From the NCBI RefSeq assembly GCF_014649695.1, contig NZ_BMTN01000022.1, positions 1-64,000 on the forward strand: a stretch of DNA of 64,000 nucleotides, read 5' to 3'. Every line of letters starts with the position of its first letter. Position 1 is the stretch's first letter. A program made the translations under genes and the position numbers. The notes under the pieces are model-generated. The model ran no database searches, was not told the origin of the DNA, and saw only the letters and a list, made by a program, of their open reading frames with translations. This DNA is from Streptomyces kurssanovii (GTDB lineage Bacteria > Actinomycetota > Actinomycetes > Streptomycetales > Streptomycetaceae). This document shows, in pieces, positions 9,431-17,590 of the stretch.

Positions 9431-10027
9431 ATGACACGCCGAGTGAAGCCCAGCCTCTACTTCTCCGTCGACGTCGAGGCCGACGGGCCGATCCCCGGCC
9501 CGTACTCGATGCTCAGCTTCGGCGCCGCCGTGGCCGGCCGCCAGGTCGCCGACAGGTACGAGCCGGCCGATCCCGAGAAGGACACGTTCTACCGTGAACT
9601 GCGACCGATCAGCGAGGACTTCGTACCGCGGGCACTGGCCGTGAGCGGCCTGGACCGGGAGCGGCTCGCGGCCGAGGGCAATGAACCGGCGGCGGCCATG
9701 GCCGCGTTCGGCGACTGGGTGCGCGAGGCGTGCGAGGCGCACGGAGGGACGCAGCCGGTGATGTGCGGCTACCCGGCCTCGTACGACTGGACGTTCCTGT
9801 ACTGGTACCTGCTGCGGTTCACCGGGGCGAGCCCGTTCGGGCACTCCGGGTGCCTCGACATGAAGACGCTGTACGCCGTGAAGGCGCGGCTGCCGCTGCG
9901 AGCGGTGACGAAGTCGGCGATGCCGCGTGAGCTGCTGTCGACGCGGCGGCACACCCACCATGCGCTGGACGACGCGATCGAGCAGGCGGAGCTGTTCAGT
10001 AATCTGATGGTATGGCCGGGGGTGTGA
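9431..10027 (+). CDS. DEDDh 3'-5' exonuclease
   Basis: A 198-residue nuclease of the DnaQ-like superfamily, expected to release nucleotides from DNA or RNA 3' ends with two metal ions. Acidic residues occur in order: SVDVEADGP (ExoI, unusual because it begins D-V-E), YDWTFLYWYL (ExoII Asp), and THHALDDAIEQA (ExoIII, His five residues before Asp, placing it in the DEDDh branch). The start ATG at 9431 gives MTRRVKPSLYFSVD; the frame is open for 220 bases upstream but that part is Arg/Gly-rich and noncoding in character. The next gene follows by 19 bases, but co-transcription with a chitosanase has no obvious logic. Confidence 0.8.
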   Translation: MTRRVKPSLYFSVDVEADGPIPGPYSMLSFGAAVAGRQVADRYEPADPEKDTFYRELRPISEDFVPRALAVSGLDRERLAAEGNEPAAAMAAFGDWVREACEAHGGTQPVMCGYPASYDWTFLYWYLLRFTGASPFGHSGCLDMKTLYAVKARLPLRAVTKSAMPRELLSTRRHTHHALDDAIEQAELFSNLMVWPGV

Positions 10028-10046
10028 CCCCGGGAGGGGGTCCGCC

Positions 10047-10874
10047 GTGAAGTCCGTACCGCGCATGCTGCTCGCGTTCCTGATAGCGGTGGGGGCGTGC
10101 ACCGCCTGCACCGGCGACGGCTCCGGGGGCGGTGCCGGGCTGGAGGACCCCGCGAAGAAGGACATCGCGATGCGGATCGTCTCCAGCGCGGAGAACTCCA
10201 CGCTGGACTGGAAGGCGCAGTACGAGTACATCGAGGACATCGGCGACGGCCGGGGCTACACCGCCGGCATCATCGGCTTCTGCTCGGGCACCGGCGACAT
10301 GCTCGCGGTGGTCGAGCGCTACGCGAAGGCCAGGCCGGGCAACGCCCTGGAGCGTTTCCTGCCCGCGCTGCGGGCGGTCGAGGGCAGTGACTCGCACGAG
10401 GGGCTGGGCAAGCCCTTCACCAGGGCGTGGGAGCGGGCCGCGACGTCCGACGCGGCGTTCCGGGCGGCCCAGGACGCCGAGCGGGACGAGTCGTACCTGC
10501 TGCCAGCCGTGCGCCGGGCCGAGGACGACGGTCTCGGCGCGCTGGGGCAGTTGATCTACTTCGACGCGTACGTCATGCACGGTTCCGACACCTCCGAGAG
10601 TTCCGCGGGCTTTCGCGCGCTGCGCGAGAAGGCCCTCGCCGGCGCGGAGTCGCCCGCAGAGGGCGGAGACGAGGAGGAGTACCTGAACGCCTTCCTGGAC
10701 GCCCGCGTCGAGGCGATCCGCAAGGAGCCGTCGCACAGCGACACGAGCCGGGTGGAGACGGCGCAGCGGGTGTTCGTGCGGGAGCGGAACTTCGGCCTGG
10801 AGCCGCCGTTGAACTGGCGGGTCTACGGCGACAGTTACCACATCGGCGCGCCGGCGGCCCGACCCGGCGGGTGA
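10047..10874 (+). CDS. csn: GH46 chitosanase lipoprotein
   Basis: Secreted endo-beta-1,4-glucosaminidase that cleaves chitosan. Residues 1-17 form a lipoprotein signal peptide with lipobox VGAC (Cys18), so the enzyme should be anchored outside the membrane rather than released, as most Streptomyces chitosanases are. The GH46 catalytic acid lies in SSAENSTLDWKAQYEYIEDI (Glu49). The base is in IGDGRGYTAGIIGFCSGTGD (Asp67). The 18-residue spacing equals that of Glu22/Asp40 in the N174 enzyme. The C-terminal RVFVRERNFGLEPPLNWRVY is also family-typical. GTG start, preceded by GGGAGGGGG. Confidence 0.9.
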   Translation: MKSVPRMLLAFLIAVGACTACTGDGSGGGAGLEDPAKKDIAMRIVSSAENSTLDWKAQYEYIEDIGDGRGYTAGIIGFCSGTGDMLAVVERYAKARPGNALERFLPALRAVEGSDSHEGLGKPFTRAWERAATSDAAFRAAQDAERDESYLLPAVRRAEDDGLGALGQLIYFDAYVMHGSDTSESSAGFRALREKALAGAESPAEGGDEEEYLNAFLDARVEAIRKEPSHSDTSRVETAQRVFVRERNFGLEPPLNWRVYGDSYHIGAPAARPGG

Positions 10875-10911
10875 ACATCGGCCGCCCGCGCCACCGGGCG
10901 GGCCGGATCCC

Positions 10912-10983
10912 TTGACGGACGACGTGGGGACCATCACAAGCAGTTACATTGTGCACAACTGAATTGAGCACTACATTGAACAC
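10912..10983 (+). promoter_or_regulatory. Promoter region with three ATTGNNCAC elements
   Basis: Upstream of the catalase-like gene a notably AT-rich patch breaks the high-G+C background. A possible -35 box TTGACG lies at 10912-10917. The motif ATTGNNCAC occurs three times in the same orientation: 10948-10956 (ATTGTGCAC), 10963-10971 (ATTGAGCAC) and 10975-10983 (ATTGAACAC). The first contains the palindrome TTGTGCACAA (10949-10958). The spacing of 15 and 12 bases suggests an iterated regulator site. Confidence 0.5.
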
Positions 10984-11044
10984 ATCGAGGCAGTGACGCG
11001 GCGAGCGGCGCGGCGCACCACTTCGCACGAGGAGGAGAATCTCC

Positions 11045-12145
11045 ATGGAATTCGTCAGGTTCGAGACGTACCGGCCCGTCGAACGACCCACCTACCAGCA
11101 GGAGCTGGACGAAGTCGTCCAGCAGGTCGCGGACCGCACCCGCGGGTCCGTCGAGCGACAGAAGGCCGGCCGCGCCGTCAGGACGGCGCACGGCAAGACC
11201 TACGGGCTGGTGAAGGCCACGGTCACGGTGAGTGAGCTGGAGGGTCCGTACGCCCAGGGCATCTTCGCCGAGCCGACGACGTACGACGCCGTGGTCCGCT
11301 ACTCCAACGGGCTCGGGCACCTGCGGGCCGACTCGCTGCTGGGCGCGGCGTGCGGCATGGGGATCAAGATGTTCGGCGTTCCCGGCACGTCACTGCTGAG
11401 CGACGAGTCCGAAGCGACCACGTTCGACCTCAACCTGATCAACAACAACGTCTTCTTCGCGAACACCGCGTACGACTACATGGTGATCGAGGAGCTGTTC
11501 TCCGAACTGCCGGACGCCCTGGTGAACCCGGCGCGGCGCAGGTCGTGGATGGGCGAGTTCCTCACCCGGCGCGGGACGCTGGAGACGGCGGACGAGTGGC
11601 TGTGGGACGAGTTGTTCGCGATGCTGTCCTTCACCAGGGTCCAGCGGCAGAACCTGCTCTCGTACACCTACAACAGCATGGGCGCCTTCCGTTACGGCGA
11701 CCACATCGCGAAGCTGCGCACGGTGCCCCTCACGCCGGCCGGCCACCTCGAGGTCGATGTCCTGGCGGACGGGGAGGCCTTCCGCAACACGCTGGTTGCG
11801 GAGGCGGCCGAGCGCGACCACGCCTTCGAGCTCCAGGTGCAGCTGAACACCGACCTGTCCCGGATGCCGGTGGACAACACCTCGGTGGAGTGGCCCGAGC
11901 AGCTCTCCCCCTGGGTCGGTGTCGCCAGGATCGACATTCCGCGCCAGGACATCGGCGGCCCGGACAATCTCACCGCCGCGGACGGCACCTCGATCACCCC
12001 GTGGCGTGTGCGCGAGGACCACCGGCCGATCGGCGAGATCCAGCGGGTGCGCGAGGAGGTCTACCGCCGCTCCTCCGTCGAGCGCCACCGCATCAACGGG
12101 CAGCCGCGGGTGGAGCCGCGGAGCAGTGCCGAACTCCTGGGCTGA
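11045..12145 (+). CDS. Catalase-family heme protein (short, catalase-like)
   Basis: A 366-residue member of the shorter catalase-related family, distinct from classical KatA at 38.2 kb. Such proteins bind heme and many act as peroxidases or lipid-hydroperoxide enzymes. The N-terminal heme His is in VRTAHGKTYGLVKA (about residue 50). GIFAEPTTYDAVVRYSNG matches the catalase barrel. FDLNLINNNVFFANTAYDYM occupies the place of the catalase Asn region (NNxPVFF). It lacks the C-terminal flavodoxin-like domain. The 29 bases before the ATG contain GGAGGAGAA. Single gene, no operon partner, with its own AT-rich promoter. Confidence 0.8.
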   Translation: MEFVRFETYRPVERPTYQQELDEVVQQVADRTRGSVERQKAGRAVRTAHGKTYGLVKATVTVSELEGPYAQGIFAEPTTYDAVVRYSNGLGHLRADSLLGAACGMGIKMFGVPGTSLLSDESEATTFDLNLINNNVFFANTAYDYMVIEELFSELPDALVNPARRRSWMGEFLTRRGTLETADEWLWDELFAMLSFTRVQRQNLLSYTYNSMGAFRYGDHIAKLRTVPLTPAGHLEVDVLADGEAFRNTLVAEAAERDHAFELQVQLNTDLSRMPVDNTSVEWPEQLSPWVGVARIDIPRQDIGGPDNLTAADGTSITPWRVREDHRPIGEIQRVREEVYRRSSVERHRINGQPRVEPRSSAELLG

Positions 12146-12386
12146 GCGGCGCGGGGGATGACCGCGAGGCCGGTCGAGGGGCGCCTCGAAGCACCGAAGG
12201 GCCCGTGCGCACCGCGGCACTGACCCTGCGTCAGCTTCACCCTCTCTTCGCGCAACCACTGCGTCTTCTTCATGTCTCGTTGCCGGGCCGCGGGCAGACT
12301 CTTCGCAACCGAATGAAGGTTCGGTCGTGCCGCCCGTGTTCTACGCGCGTTGCCGTGGGCGGTACATGCCCGAGAAGAGGACGTAC

Positions 12387-13223
12387 ATGCCCCCCACACC
12401 AGTCACCCGCTGGAAGCATCTCGCCCTGGCCATAGGCGGCTTGTCGCTGGCGATCGCCGCGACCGGCTCGGCGACGGCGATCACCGCGCCCGCGTCGGAC
12501 GTGACCGCCGGCTCGGCCGCGTCCACGTCGGCGTACGACGACACCTACTACCAGGACGCGATCGGCAGGACCGGACAGGACCTCAAGGACTCCCTCCACA
12601 CCATCATCAGCGACCAGACCAAGCTGTCCTACTCCCAGGTCTGGGACGCGCTCAAGGCCACCGACGAGGATCCGGCCAACTCCGCCAACGTGATCCTGCT
12701 CTACACCGGCCGTTCCCAGAGCAAGACCTCCAACGGCGGCGACCCCGACCAGTGGAACCGCGAGCACACCTGGGCCAAGTCGCACGGTGACTTGGGAACG
12801 GCCACCGGCCCGGGCACGGACATCCACCACCTGCGGCCCACCGACGTGTCGGTGAACAGCACCCGCGGCAACAAGGACTTCGACATGGGAGGCTCCCAGG
12901 TCGGGGAGGCGCCGGGCAACTACACCGACAGCGACTCGTTCGAGCCCCGCGACGCAGTCAAGGGCGACGTGGCCCGCATGATCTTCTACATGGCGGTGCG
13001 CTACGAGGGCGACGACGCCTTCGCCGACCTGGAGGTCAACGACCGGGTGAACAACGGGTCCATGCCGTACCACGGCCGGCTGTCCGTGCTGAAGCAGTGG
13101 AACGAGCAGGACCCGCCGGACGCCTTCGAGAAGAGGCGCAACCAGGTGATCTTCGACGACTTCCAGCACAACCGGAACCCGTTCGTCGACCACCCCGAGT
13201 GGGTCACCGCGATCTGGGGCTGA
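12387..13223 (+). CDS. Secreted endonuclease I family nuclease
   Basis: A 278-residue extracellular nonspecific nuclease of the Vibrio Vvn / E. coli EndA (endonuclease I) beta-beta-alpha-metal class. A Sec signal peptide covers about residues 1-30 (HLALAIGGLSLAIAATGSATA). The catalytic block WNREHTWAKSHGDLG starts near residue 123, with the general-base His in the EHTW motif. TDIHHLRPTDVSVNSTRGNKDF follows with the metal-binding Asn and conserved HLRP. I choose ATG 12387 because AGAAGAGGACG precedes it; in-frame starts exist at 12366 and 12327. It probably acts in nutrient scavenging outside the cell, as does the following lysozyme, although each has its own upstream region. Confidence 0.85.
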   Translation: MPPTPVTRWKHLALAIGGLSLAIAATGSATAITAPASDVTAGSAASTSAYDDTYYQDAIGRTGQDLKDSLHTIISDQTKLSYSQVWDALKATDEDPANSANVILLYTGRSQSKTSNGGDPDQWNREHTWAKSHGDLGTATGPGTDIHHLRPTDVSVNSTRGNKDFDMGGSQVGEAPGNYTDSDSFEPRDAVKGDVARMIFYMAVRYEGDDAFADLEVNDRVNNGSMPYHGRLSVLKQWNEQDPPDAFEKRRNQVIFDDFQHNRNPFVDHPEWVTAIWG

Positions 13224-13247
13224 AACGTTCCCTCCGAGGGGCCGGGA

Positions 13248-13270
13248 CGCCCGGGGTGACACCCCGGGCG
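13248..13270 (+). terminator. Hairpin terminator after the nuclease
   Basis: Perfect 10-bp inverted repeat CGCCCGGGGT-GAC-ACCCCGGGCG 24 bases after the nuclease stop. No U-tract, as usual for Streptomyces terminators. Confidence 0.75.
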
Positions 13271-13521
13271 CTTCGGCGCCGATGGGGGCTCCCGGCGTGG
13301 AAGCACCGCGTCCGCCGCTGAAACTTACCGCGCCGGTACGGGCGTTCCCCCAGGTCCGTCGAAGCGCCACAGGTCTGGGCCACAGGGACTTGCGACCACC
13401 CCTTTACGCCCGGTCGTCACAGTGACTTACTCGTGTGACGTGTCCATGACTTCCCGCGGGCCCCGGGACGTCGTGCGCCTGACGCTCGTCCGCCGATCCC
13501 CCACCCTGCCAGGAGGCAGTC

Positions 13522-14403
13522 ATGCCTGTGTCACGAGTTGGATTCGCGCGTCGCGGAAGACCGAAGACCGCCACCCTCATCGGCACCCTCGTCTCGGCCG
13601 GTGCCCTGCTCATGACCACCGCCGGTACGGCGGCCGCCGCCCCGCCGCCGCCGGACAGGCCCGTCAAGCCCGGCCAAGCCTGGATGGGTTCGGGAACCCG
13701 CATCGAGCAGCCGGGCGCCGCAGAGGCGGACAGCCCCATCACGCCGATGGACACGAGCGGCGTCCAGGGGATCGACGTCTCCCACTGGCAGGGCGCGATC
13801 AACTGGGGCTCGGTGAAGGGCGCCGGGATCGACTTCGCCTACATGAAGGCCACCGAGGGGTCCAGCTTCAAGGACTCGCGTTTCGGCGCGAACTACACCG
13901 GCTCCTACAACGCCGGACTGGTCCGTGGGGCGTACCACTTCGCCCGGCCGAACTACTCGAACGGGGCGACCCAGGCGAACTTCTTCGCCTCCAACGGCGG
14001 CGCCTGGTCCCGGGACAACCGGACGCTGCCCGGTGTCCTCGACATCGAGCACAACCCGTCGGGCGCCATGTGCTACGGCCTGTCGACGACCCAGATGCGC
14101 ACCTGGATCAACGACTTCTACAACACGTACAAGGCGCGCACCACGCGGGACGTCGTCATCTACACGACCGCGAGCTGGTGGAACACCTGCACGGGCAACT
14201 GGACCGGCATGTCCACCAAGGCGCCTCTGTGGGTCGCCCACTGGGGCGTCAGCAGCCCGAACGTCCCGAGCGGCTTCCCCACGTGGACCTTCTGGCAGTA
14301 CACGGCGACCGGTCGGGTCAGCGGCGTCGCGGGCGACGTGGACCGCAACAAGTTCAACGGCTCGATGACGCGGCTGATCGCGCTCGCCAACAACACCGCC
14401 TGA
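13522..14403 (+). CDS. Secreted GH25 lysozyme (muramidase, cellosyl type)
   Basis: A 293-residue N-acetylmuramidase that cleaves peptidoglycan glycan strands outside the cell. The Arg-rich N-terminus followed by a hydrophobic segment (TLIGTLVSAGALLMTTAGTAAAA, ending near residue 40) is a long signal peptide, possibly Tat-type. The GH25 domain starts at GIDVSHWQGAINW (Asp85) and continues with DFAYMKATEG. GVLDIEHN carries the catalytic Asp174/Glu176 pair. TYKARTTRDVVIYTTASWWNTC and LWVAHWGVSSPNVPSGFPTW are the usual barrel strands, and WQYTATGRVSGVAGDVDRNKFNG closes the family. The start is fixed by AGGAGG just upstream. No wall-binding domain is attached. Confidence 0.93.
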   Translation: MPVSRVGFARRGRPKTATLIGTLVSAGALLMTTAGTAAAAPPPPDRPVKPGQAWMGSGTRIEQPGAAEADSPITPMDTSGVQGIDVSHWQGAINWGSVKGAGIDFAYMKATEGSSFKDSRFGANYTGSYNAGLVRGAYHFARPNYSNGATQANFFASNGGAWSRDNRTLPGVLDIEHNPSGAMCYGLSTTQMRTWINDFYNTYKARTTRDVVIYTTASWWNTCTGNWTGMSTKAPLWVAHWGVSSPNVPSGFPTWTFWQYTATGRVSGVAGDVDRNKFNGSMTRLIALANNTA

Positions 14404-14430
14404 CCCGAGAGGTCGCCGGCACAGCGGAAC

Positions 14431-14472
14431 GCCGCCGGGTGGAGCCGTGACGGTACGGCTCCACCCGGCGGC
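14431..14472. terminator. Strong bidirectional terminator
   Basis: Perfect 18-bp stem (14431-14448 with 14455-14472, 6-nt loop) between the convergent lysozyme and permease genes; it can serve both strands. Confidence 0.85.
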
Positions 14473-14480
14473 GAAGCGCC

Positions 14481-15887
14481 TCAGTGCACGGCGGCCGGCT
14501 CCGCGACCGCGGTCCCCTTCTCCACCGACGAGGGGTCCTCCTCCGTCGCGCTCCCCCGCTTGCCGAGGTGGTTGAACGTCAGGTTCAGCACGATCGCCAC
14601 GATGCAGCCCGTGGAGATGCCCGAGTCGAGCACCACGAGCGCGTCCTCGGGGAAGGCGTGGTAGAACTCCGGCGCGGCGATCGGGATCAGTCCGATGCCG
14701 ACGGCCGCCGCGACGATCAGCGCGTTCTCGCCCTTCTCCAGTGCCGCCGTGGCCAGCGTCTGGATACCGCTCGCCGCGACGGAGCCGAAGAGCACGATGC
14801 CGGCGCCGCCGAGGACCGGCAGCGGGACGAGCGCGATGACGGACGCGGCGATCGGACAGAGCCCCAGCAGGATCAGGATGCCGCCGCCCGCCGCGACGAC
14901 GAACCGGCTACGGACCTTCGTCATGGCGACCAGGCCGATGTTCTGGGCGAAGGCGCTGCACATGAAGCCGTTGAACAGCGGGCTGATGGCGGAGCCGAGG
15001 GTGTCGGCGCGCAGGCCGCCCTCGATGGTCCGCTCGTCCGCTGGGCGGTCGACGATCCGGCCCAGCGCGAGCATGTCGGCGGTGGACTCGGTCATGCAGA
15101 CGAGCATCACGATGCACATGGACACGATCGCGGCGATCTCGAACTGCGGTGCGCCGAAGTGGAACGGGGTGGGGAAGCCGACGATCCCGGCGTCCTTGAT
15201 GGCGTCCAGATTGGTCATGTCGAGCGGTACGGCGACGACCGTGCCGGCGACGAGGCCCAGCAGGATGGCGATCTGCTGCATGAAGCCGCGCAGCAGTTTG
15301 CGCAGCGCCAGCACGATCACGAAGGTGAGCGCGGCCATGCCGATGTTCTTCATGGAGCCGTAGTCGTCCGCCGTGGAGTTGCCGCCCTGGGACCAGTTGA
15401 AGGCGACAGGCAGCAGCGACACACCGATCAGGGTGATGACCGTGCCGGTGACGACGGGCGGGAAGAAGCGGACCAGTTTGGAGAAGTACGGCGTGAGCAC
15501 GAAGCCCAGCACGCTGGCGACGATGATCGCGCCGAAGATGACGGCGATGCCGTCGTAGCCCCGGTCCCTGCCGATGGCGACCATCGGCGTCACACCGGCG
15601 AAGGAGACGCCGTTGACGAACGGCAGCCGGGCGCCGACGCGCCAGAAGCCGAGGGTCTGGAGCAGGGTGGCTATACCGGCGGTGAACAGGCTCGCGCCCA
15701 TCAGGAACGCGGTGTCCTTGGCGCTGAGGCCCACGGCGGGCCCCACGATCATCGGCGGGGCGACGACTCCCGCGTACATGGCGGCCACGTGCTGCAGGCC
15801 GCTGGTGAACATCTTGAAGGGGGGCAGGGTTTCGTCGACCGGATGCTTCCGGTCCTCTGCTTCGGCGGTCGAGTTGTGCACGGCCAC
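14481..15887 (-). CDS. NCS2 purine permease (urate/xanthine-proton symporter)
   Basis: A 468-residue membrane transporter of the nucleobase:cation symporter-2 family with about 14 hydrophobic segments. HPVDETLPPFKMFTSGLQHV near residue 15 is the usual NCS2 entry, and LQHVAAMYAGVVAPP contains the conserved QH motif of TM1. SMCIVMLVCMTESTADMLALG and SPLFNGFMCSAFAQNIGLVAMT are the TM8/TM10 substrate segments; the Glu in the TES motif and the Gln-Asn pair favour the PucJ/PucK/UacT/XanQ group. GTG start at 15887 behind GGAGG. With uricase downstream of the same pathway, urate or xanthine is the likely cargo. A TTGACA box with an inverted repeat lies just upstream. Confidence 0.9.
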   Translation of the reverse strand: MAVHNSTAEAEDRKHPVDETLPPFKMFTSGLQHVAAMYAGVVAPPMIVGPAVGLSAKDTAFLMGASLFTAGIATLLQTLGFWRVGARLPFVNGVSFAGVTPMVAIGRDRGYDGIAVIFGAIIVASVLGFVLTPYFSKLVRFFPPVVTGTVITLIGVSLLPVAFNWSQGGNSTADDYGSMKNIGMAALTFVIVLALRKLLRGFMQQIAILLGLVAGTVVAVPLDMTNLDAIKDAGIVGFPTPFHFGAPQFEIAAIVSMCIVMLVCMTESTADMLALGRIVDRPADERTIEGGLRADTLGSAISPLFNGFMCSAFAQNIGLVAMTKVRSRFVVAAGGGILILLGLCPIAASVIALVPLPVLGGAGIVLFGSVAASGIQTLATAALEKGENALIVAAAVGIGLIPIAAPEFYHAFPEDALVVLDSGISTGCIVAIVLNLTFNHLGKRGSATEEDPSSVEKGTAVAEPAAVH

Positions 15888-15908
15888 GGCGGTGCCTCCG
15901 GTCGGGTT

Positions 15909-15937
15909 ACACGTCCGCGGTGGACGTGTGGTGTCAA
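15909..15937 (-). promoter_or_regulatory. Promoter and operator for the NCS2 permease
   Basis: On the minus strand, TTGACA (15937-15932) is followed directly by a perfect inverted repeat ACACGTCC-N5-GGACGTGT (15909-15929), 22 bases before the GTG start. The repeat occupies the -35 to -10 interval, where a repressor would block polymerase. Confidence 0.65.
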
Positions 15938-16144
15938 GGAGGTGGTGCAGGTGGTGCGGTTGTGCACGTACCGGGTCGCCCGAGCCGGTGTGCGGGCGGC
16001 GTCCCCGTGCCGGATGGCGGGGGGCGCCACCACCGGGGGGCACGCACCTTTGTCGTACGTGCCTCCCGGCGACGGCCGCCGTGGACCCCGCTCGGGTCCA
16101 CGGCCGCCGGTCGAGGGCCGTCCCCCTCGACCGGACTACCGGGT

Positions 16145-17545
16145 TCAGCCCTGTGCGGCGATCCGCGCCAGGCGCTGTGCCTCGTCCCGCGTGGAGCGGG
16201 CGATGGCGTCTTCGTCCACCGTGGTGAGGTGGTTGCCCTCGACGACGGTCTTGCCGTCGACCAGGGAGAGGGTGACCGGCGCGGCCGCGCCGAAGACGAG
16301 CGCGACGACCGGGTCGGCGATGGAGGAGTGGGCGAAGGTGTCCAGCTTCCACATCACCAGGTCGGCGAGCTTGCCCGGCTCGAGGGATCCGATCGCGTCC
16401 GCCCGGCCCAGGACCTGAGCGCCGCCGTAGGTGCCGAGGCGCAGTGCCTGGCGGGCGTTCAGGGCGGCCTCGCGGTGGGCGCCGAGCCGGTTGATCAGCA
16501 GCGCGTTGCGCAGTTCGGTGTGCAGTTCGCCGGACTCGTTGGAAGCGGTGCCGTCCACTCCGAGTCCCACGGGCACGCCGGCCCGCAGCATGTCGGGGAC
16601 GCGGGCGATGCCGGCCGCCAGACGAGCGTTGGAGGAGGGGCAGTGCGCGACGCCGGTTCCCGTGCGGGCGAAGGCCGCGATGTCGGAGTCGTTCATGTGG
16701 ACGCAGTGCGCCATCCACACGTCGGAGCCCAGCCAGCCCGTCGACTCGAAGTAGTCGGTGGGGCCCATCCCGAAGAGCTCCTTGCAGAACTCCTCCTCCT
16801 CGACCGTCTCCGACCCGTGGGTGTGCAGCCGCACTCCCTTGCGCCGGGCCAGCTCCGCGCCCTGCCTGAGCAGTTCGGTGGTGACGGAGAACGGGGAGCA
16901 CGGCGCGACGGCGATCTGCGTCATCGCGTCGAACGAGGCGTCGTGGTGCTTGTCGATGGTCTCCTCGGTGCCGGCCAGCGCGCCTTCGAGGGACTCGACC
17001 GCGAAGTCCGGCGGCAGGCCGCCGTCCGACGTGCCGCGGTCCATGGAGCCGCGGGCGAGCGTCAACCGTACGCCCATCTCACGGGCGGATCCGATGATCG
17101 CGCCGGACAGGTCGCCGGAGCCCTGCGGGTAGACGTAGTGGTGGTCCATGGCGGTGGTGACGCCGCCGCGTGCCATCATCGCGAGCGAGCCCTGCGCCGC
17201 GGCGCGGACCATCGGCTCGTCGATGCGCGCCCAGGTCGGGTAGAGCGCCACCAGCCAGTTGAAGAGGTTGTGGTCGGTGGCGAGACCGCGCGTGATCCAC
17301 TGGTAGTAGTGGTGGTGGGTGTTGATCAGGCCCGGGGTGACGAGGTGGCCGGTGCCGTCGATGCGGCGTACCACGTTCGCGAGGCTCTCGGGCGCCTTGC
17401 CTGCTCCGACGGACTCGATCCTGTTGCCCGCGACGACGACATGGCCGGAGGCGTACTCGGTGTCGTCGGCGTCGACGGTGGCGATCGCACAGTTCTCGAT
17501 GACGATGCGTTCGACCGTTCCGGTCCGGGCTGCCGAAGGTGCCAT
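16145..17545 (-). CDS. 8-oxoguanine deaminase (amidohydrolase)
   Basis: A 466-residue cytoplasmic zinc amidohydrolase (COG0402, AtzB/TrzN-like) expected to deaminate 8-oxoguanine to urate. The metal motif HHHYYQW follows LVTPGLINT near residue 72. RLHTHGSETVEEEEF gives the next His and the substrate-binding Glu. MAHCVHMNDSDI gives the third His, and LGVDGTASNESGEL the catalytic Asp. The C-terminus (GSLEPGKLADLVMWKLD) is standard for the fold. The start at 17545 (MAPSAARTG) is set by GAAGGAAGC; 17581 is less likely. The product, urate, is the substrate of uricase encoded nearby. A related deaminase specificity cannot be excluded by reading alone. Confidence 0.85.
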   Translation of the reverse strand: MAPSAARTGTVERIVIENCAIATVDADDTEYASGHVVVAGNRIESVGAGKAPESLANVVRRIDGTGHLVTPGLINTHHHYYQWITRGLATDHNLFNWLVALYPTWARIDEPMVRAAAQGSLAMMARGGVTTAMDHHYVYPQGSGDLSGAIIGSAREMGVRLTLARGSMDRGTSDGGLPPDFAVESLEGALAGTEETIDKHHDASFDAMTQIAVAPCSPFSVTTELLRQGAELARRKGVRLHTHGSETVEEEEFCKELFGMGPTDYFESTGWLGSDVWMAHCVHMNDSDIAAFARTGTGVAHCPSSNARLAAGIARVPDMLRAGVPVGLGVDGTASNESGELHTELRNALLINRLGAHREAALNARQALRLGTYGGAQVLGRADAIGSLEPGKLADLVMWKLDTFAHSSIADPVVALVFGAAAPVTLSLVDGKTVVEGNHLTTVDEDAIARSTRDEAQRLARIAAQG

Positions 17546-17590
17546 GGTGCTTCCTTCTTCTGTGGGCGGCGATGTGGGCACGGCAGGACC

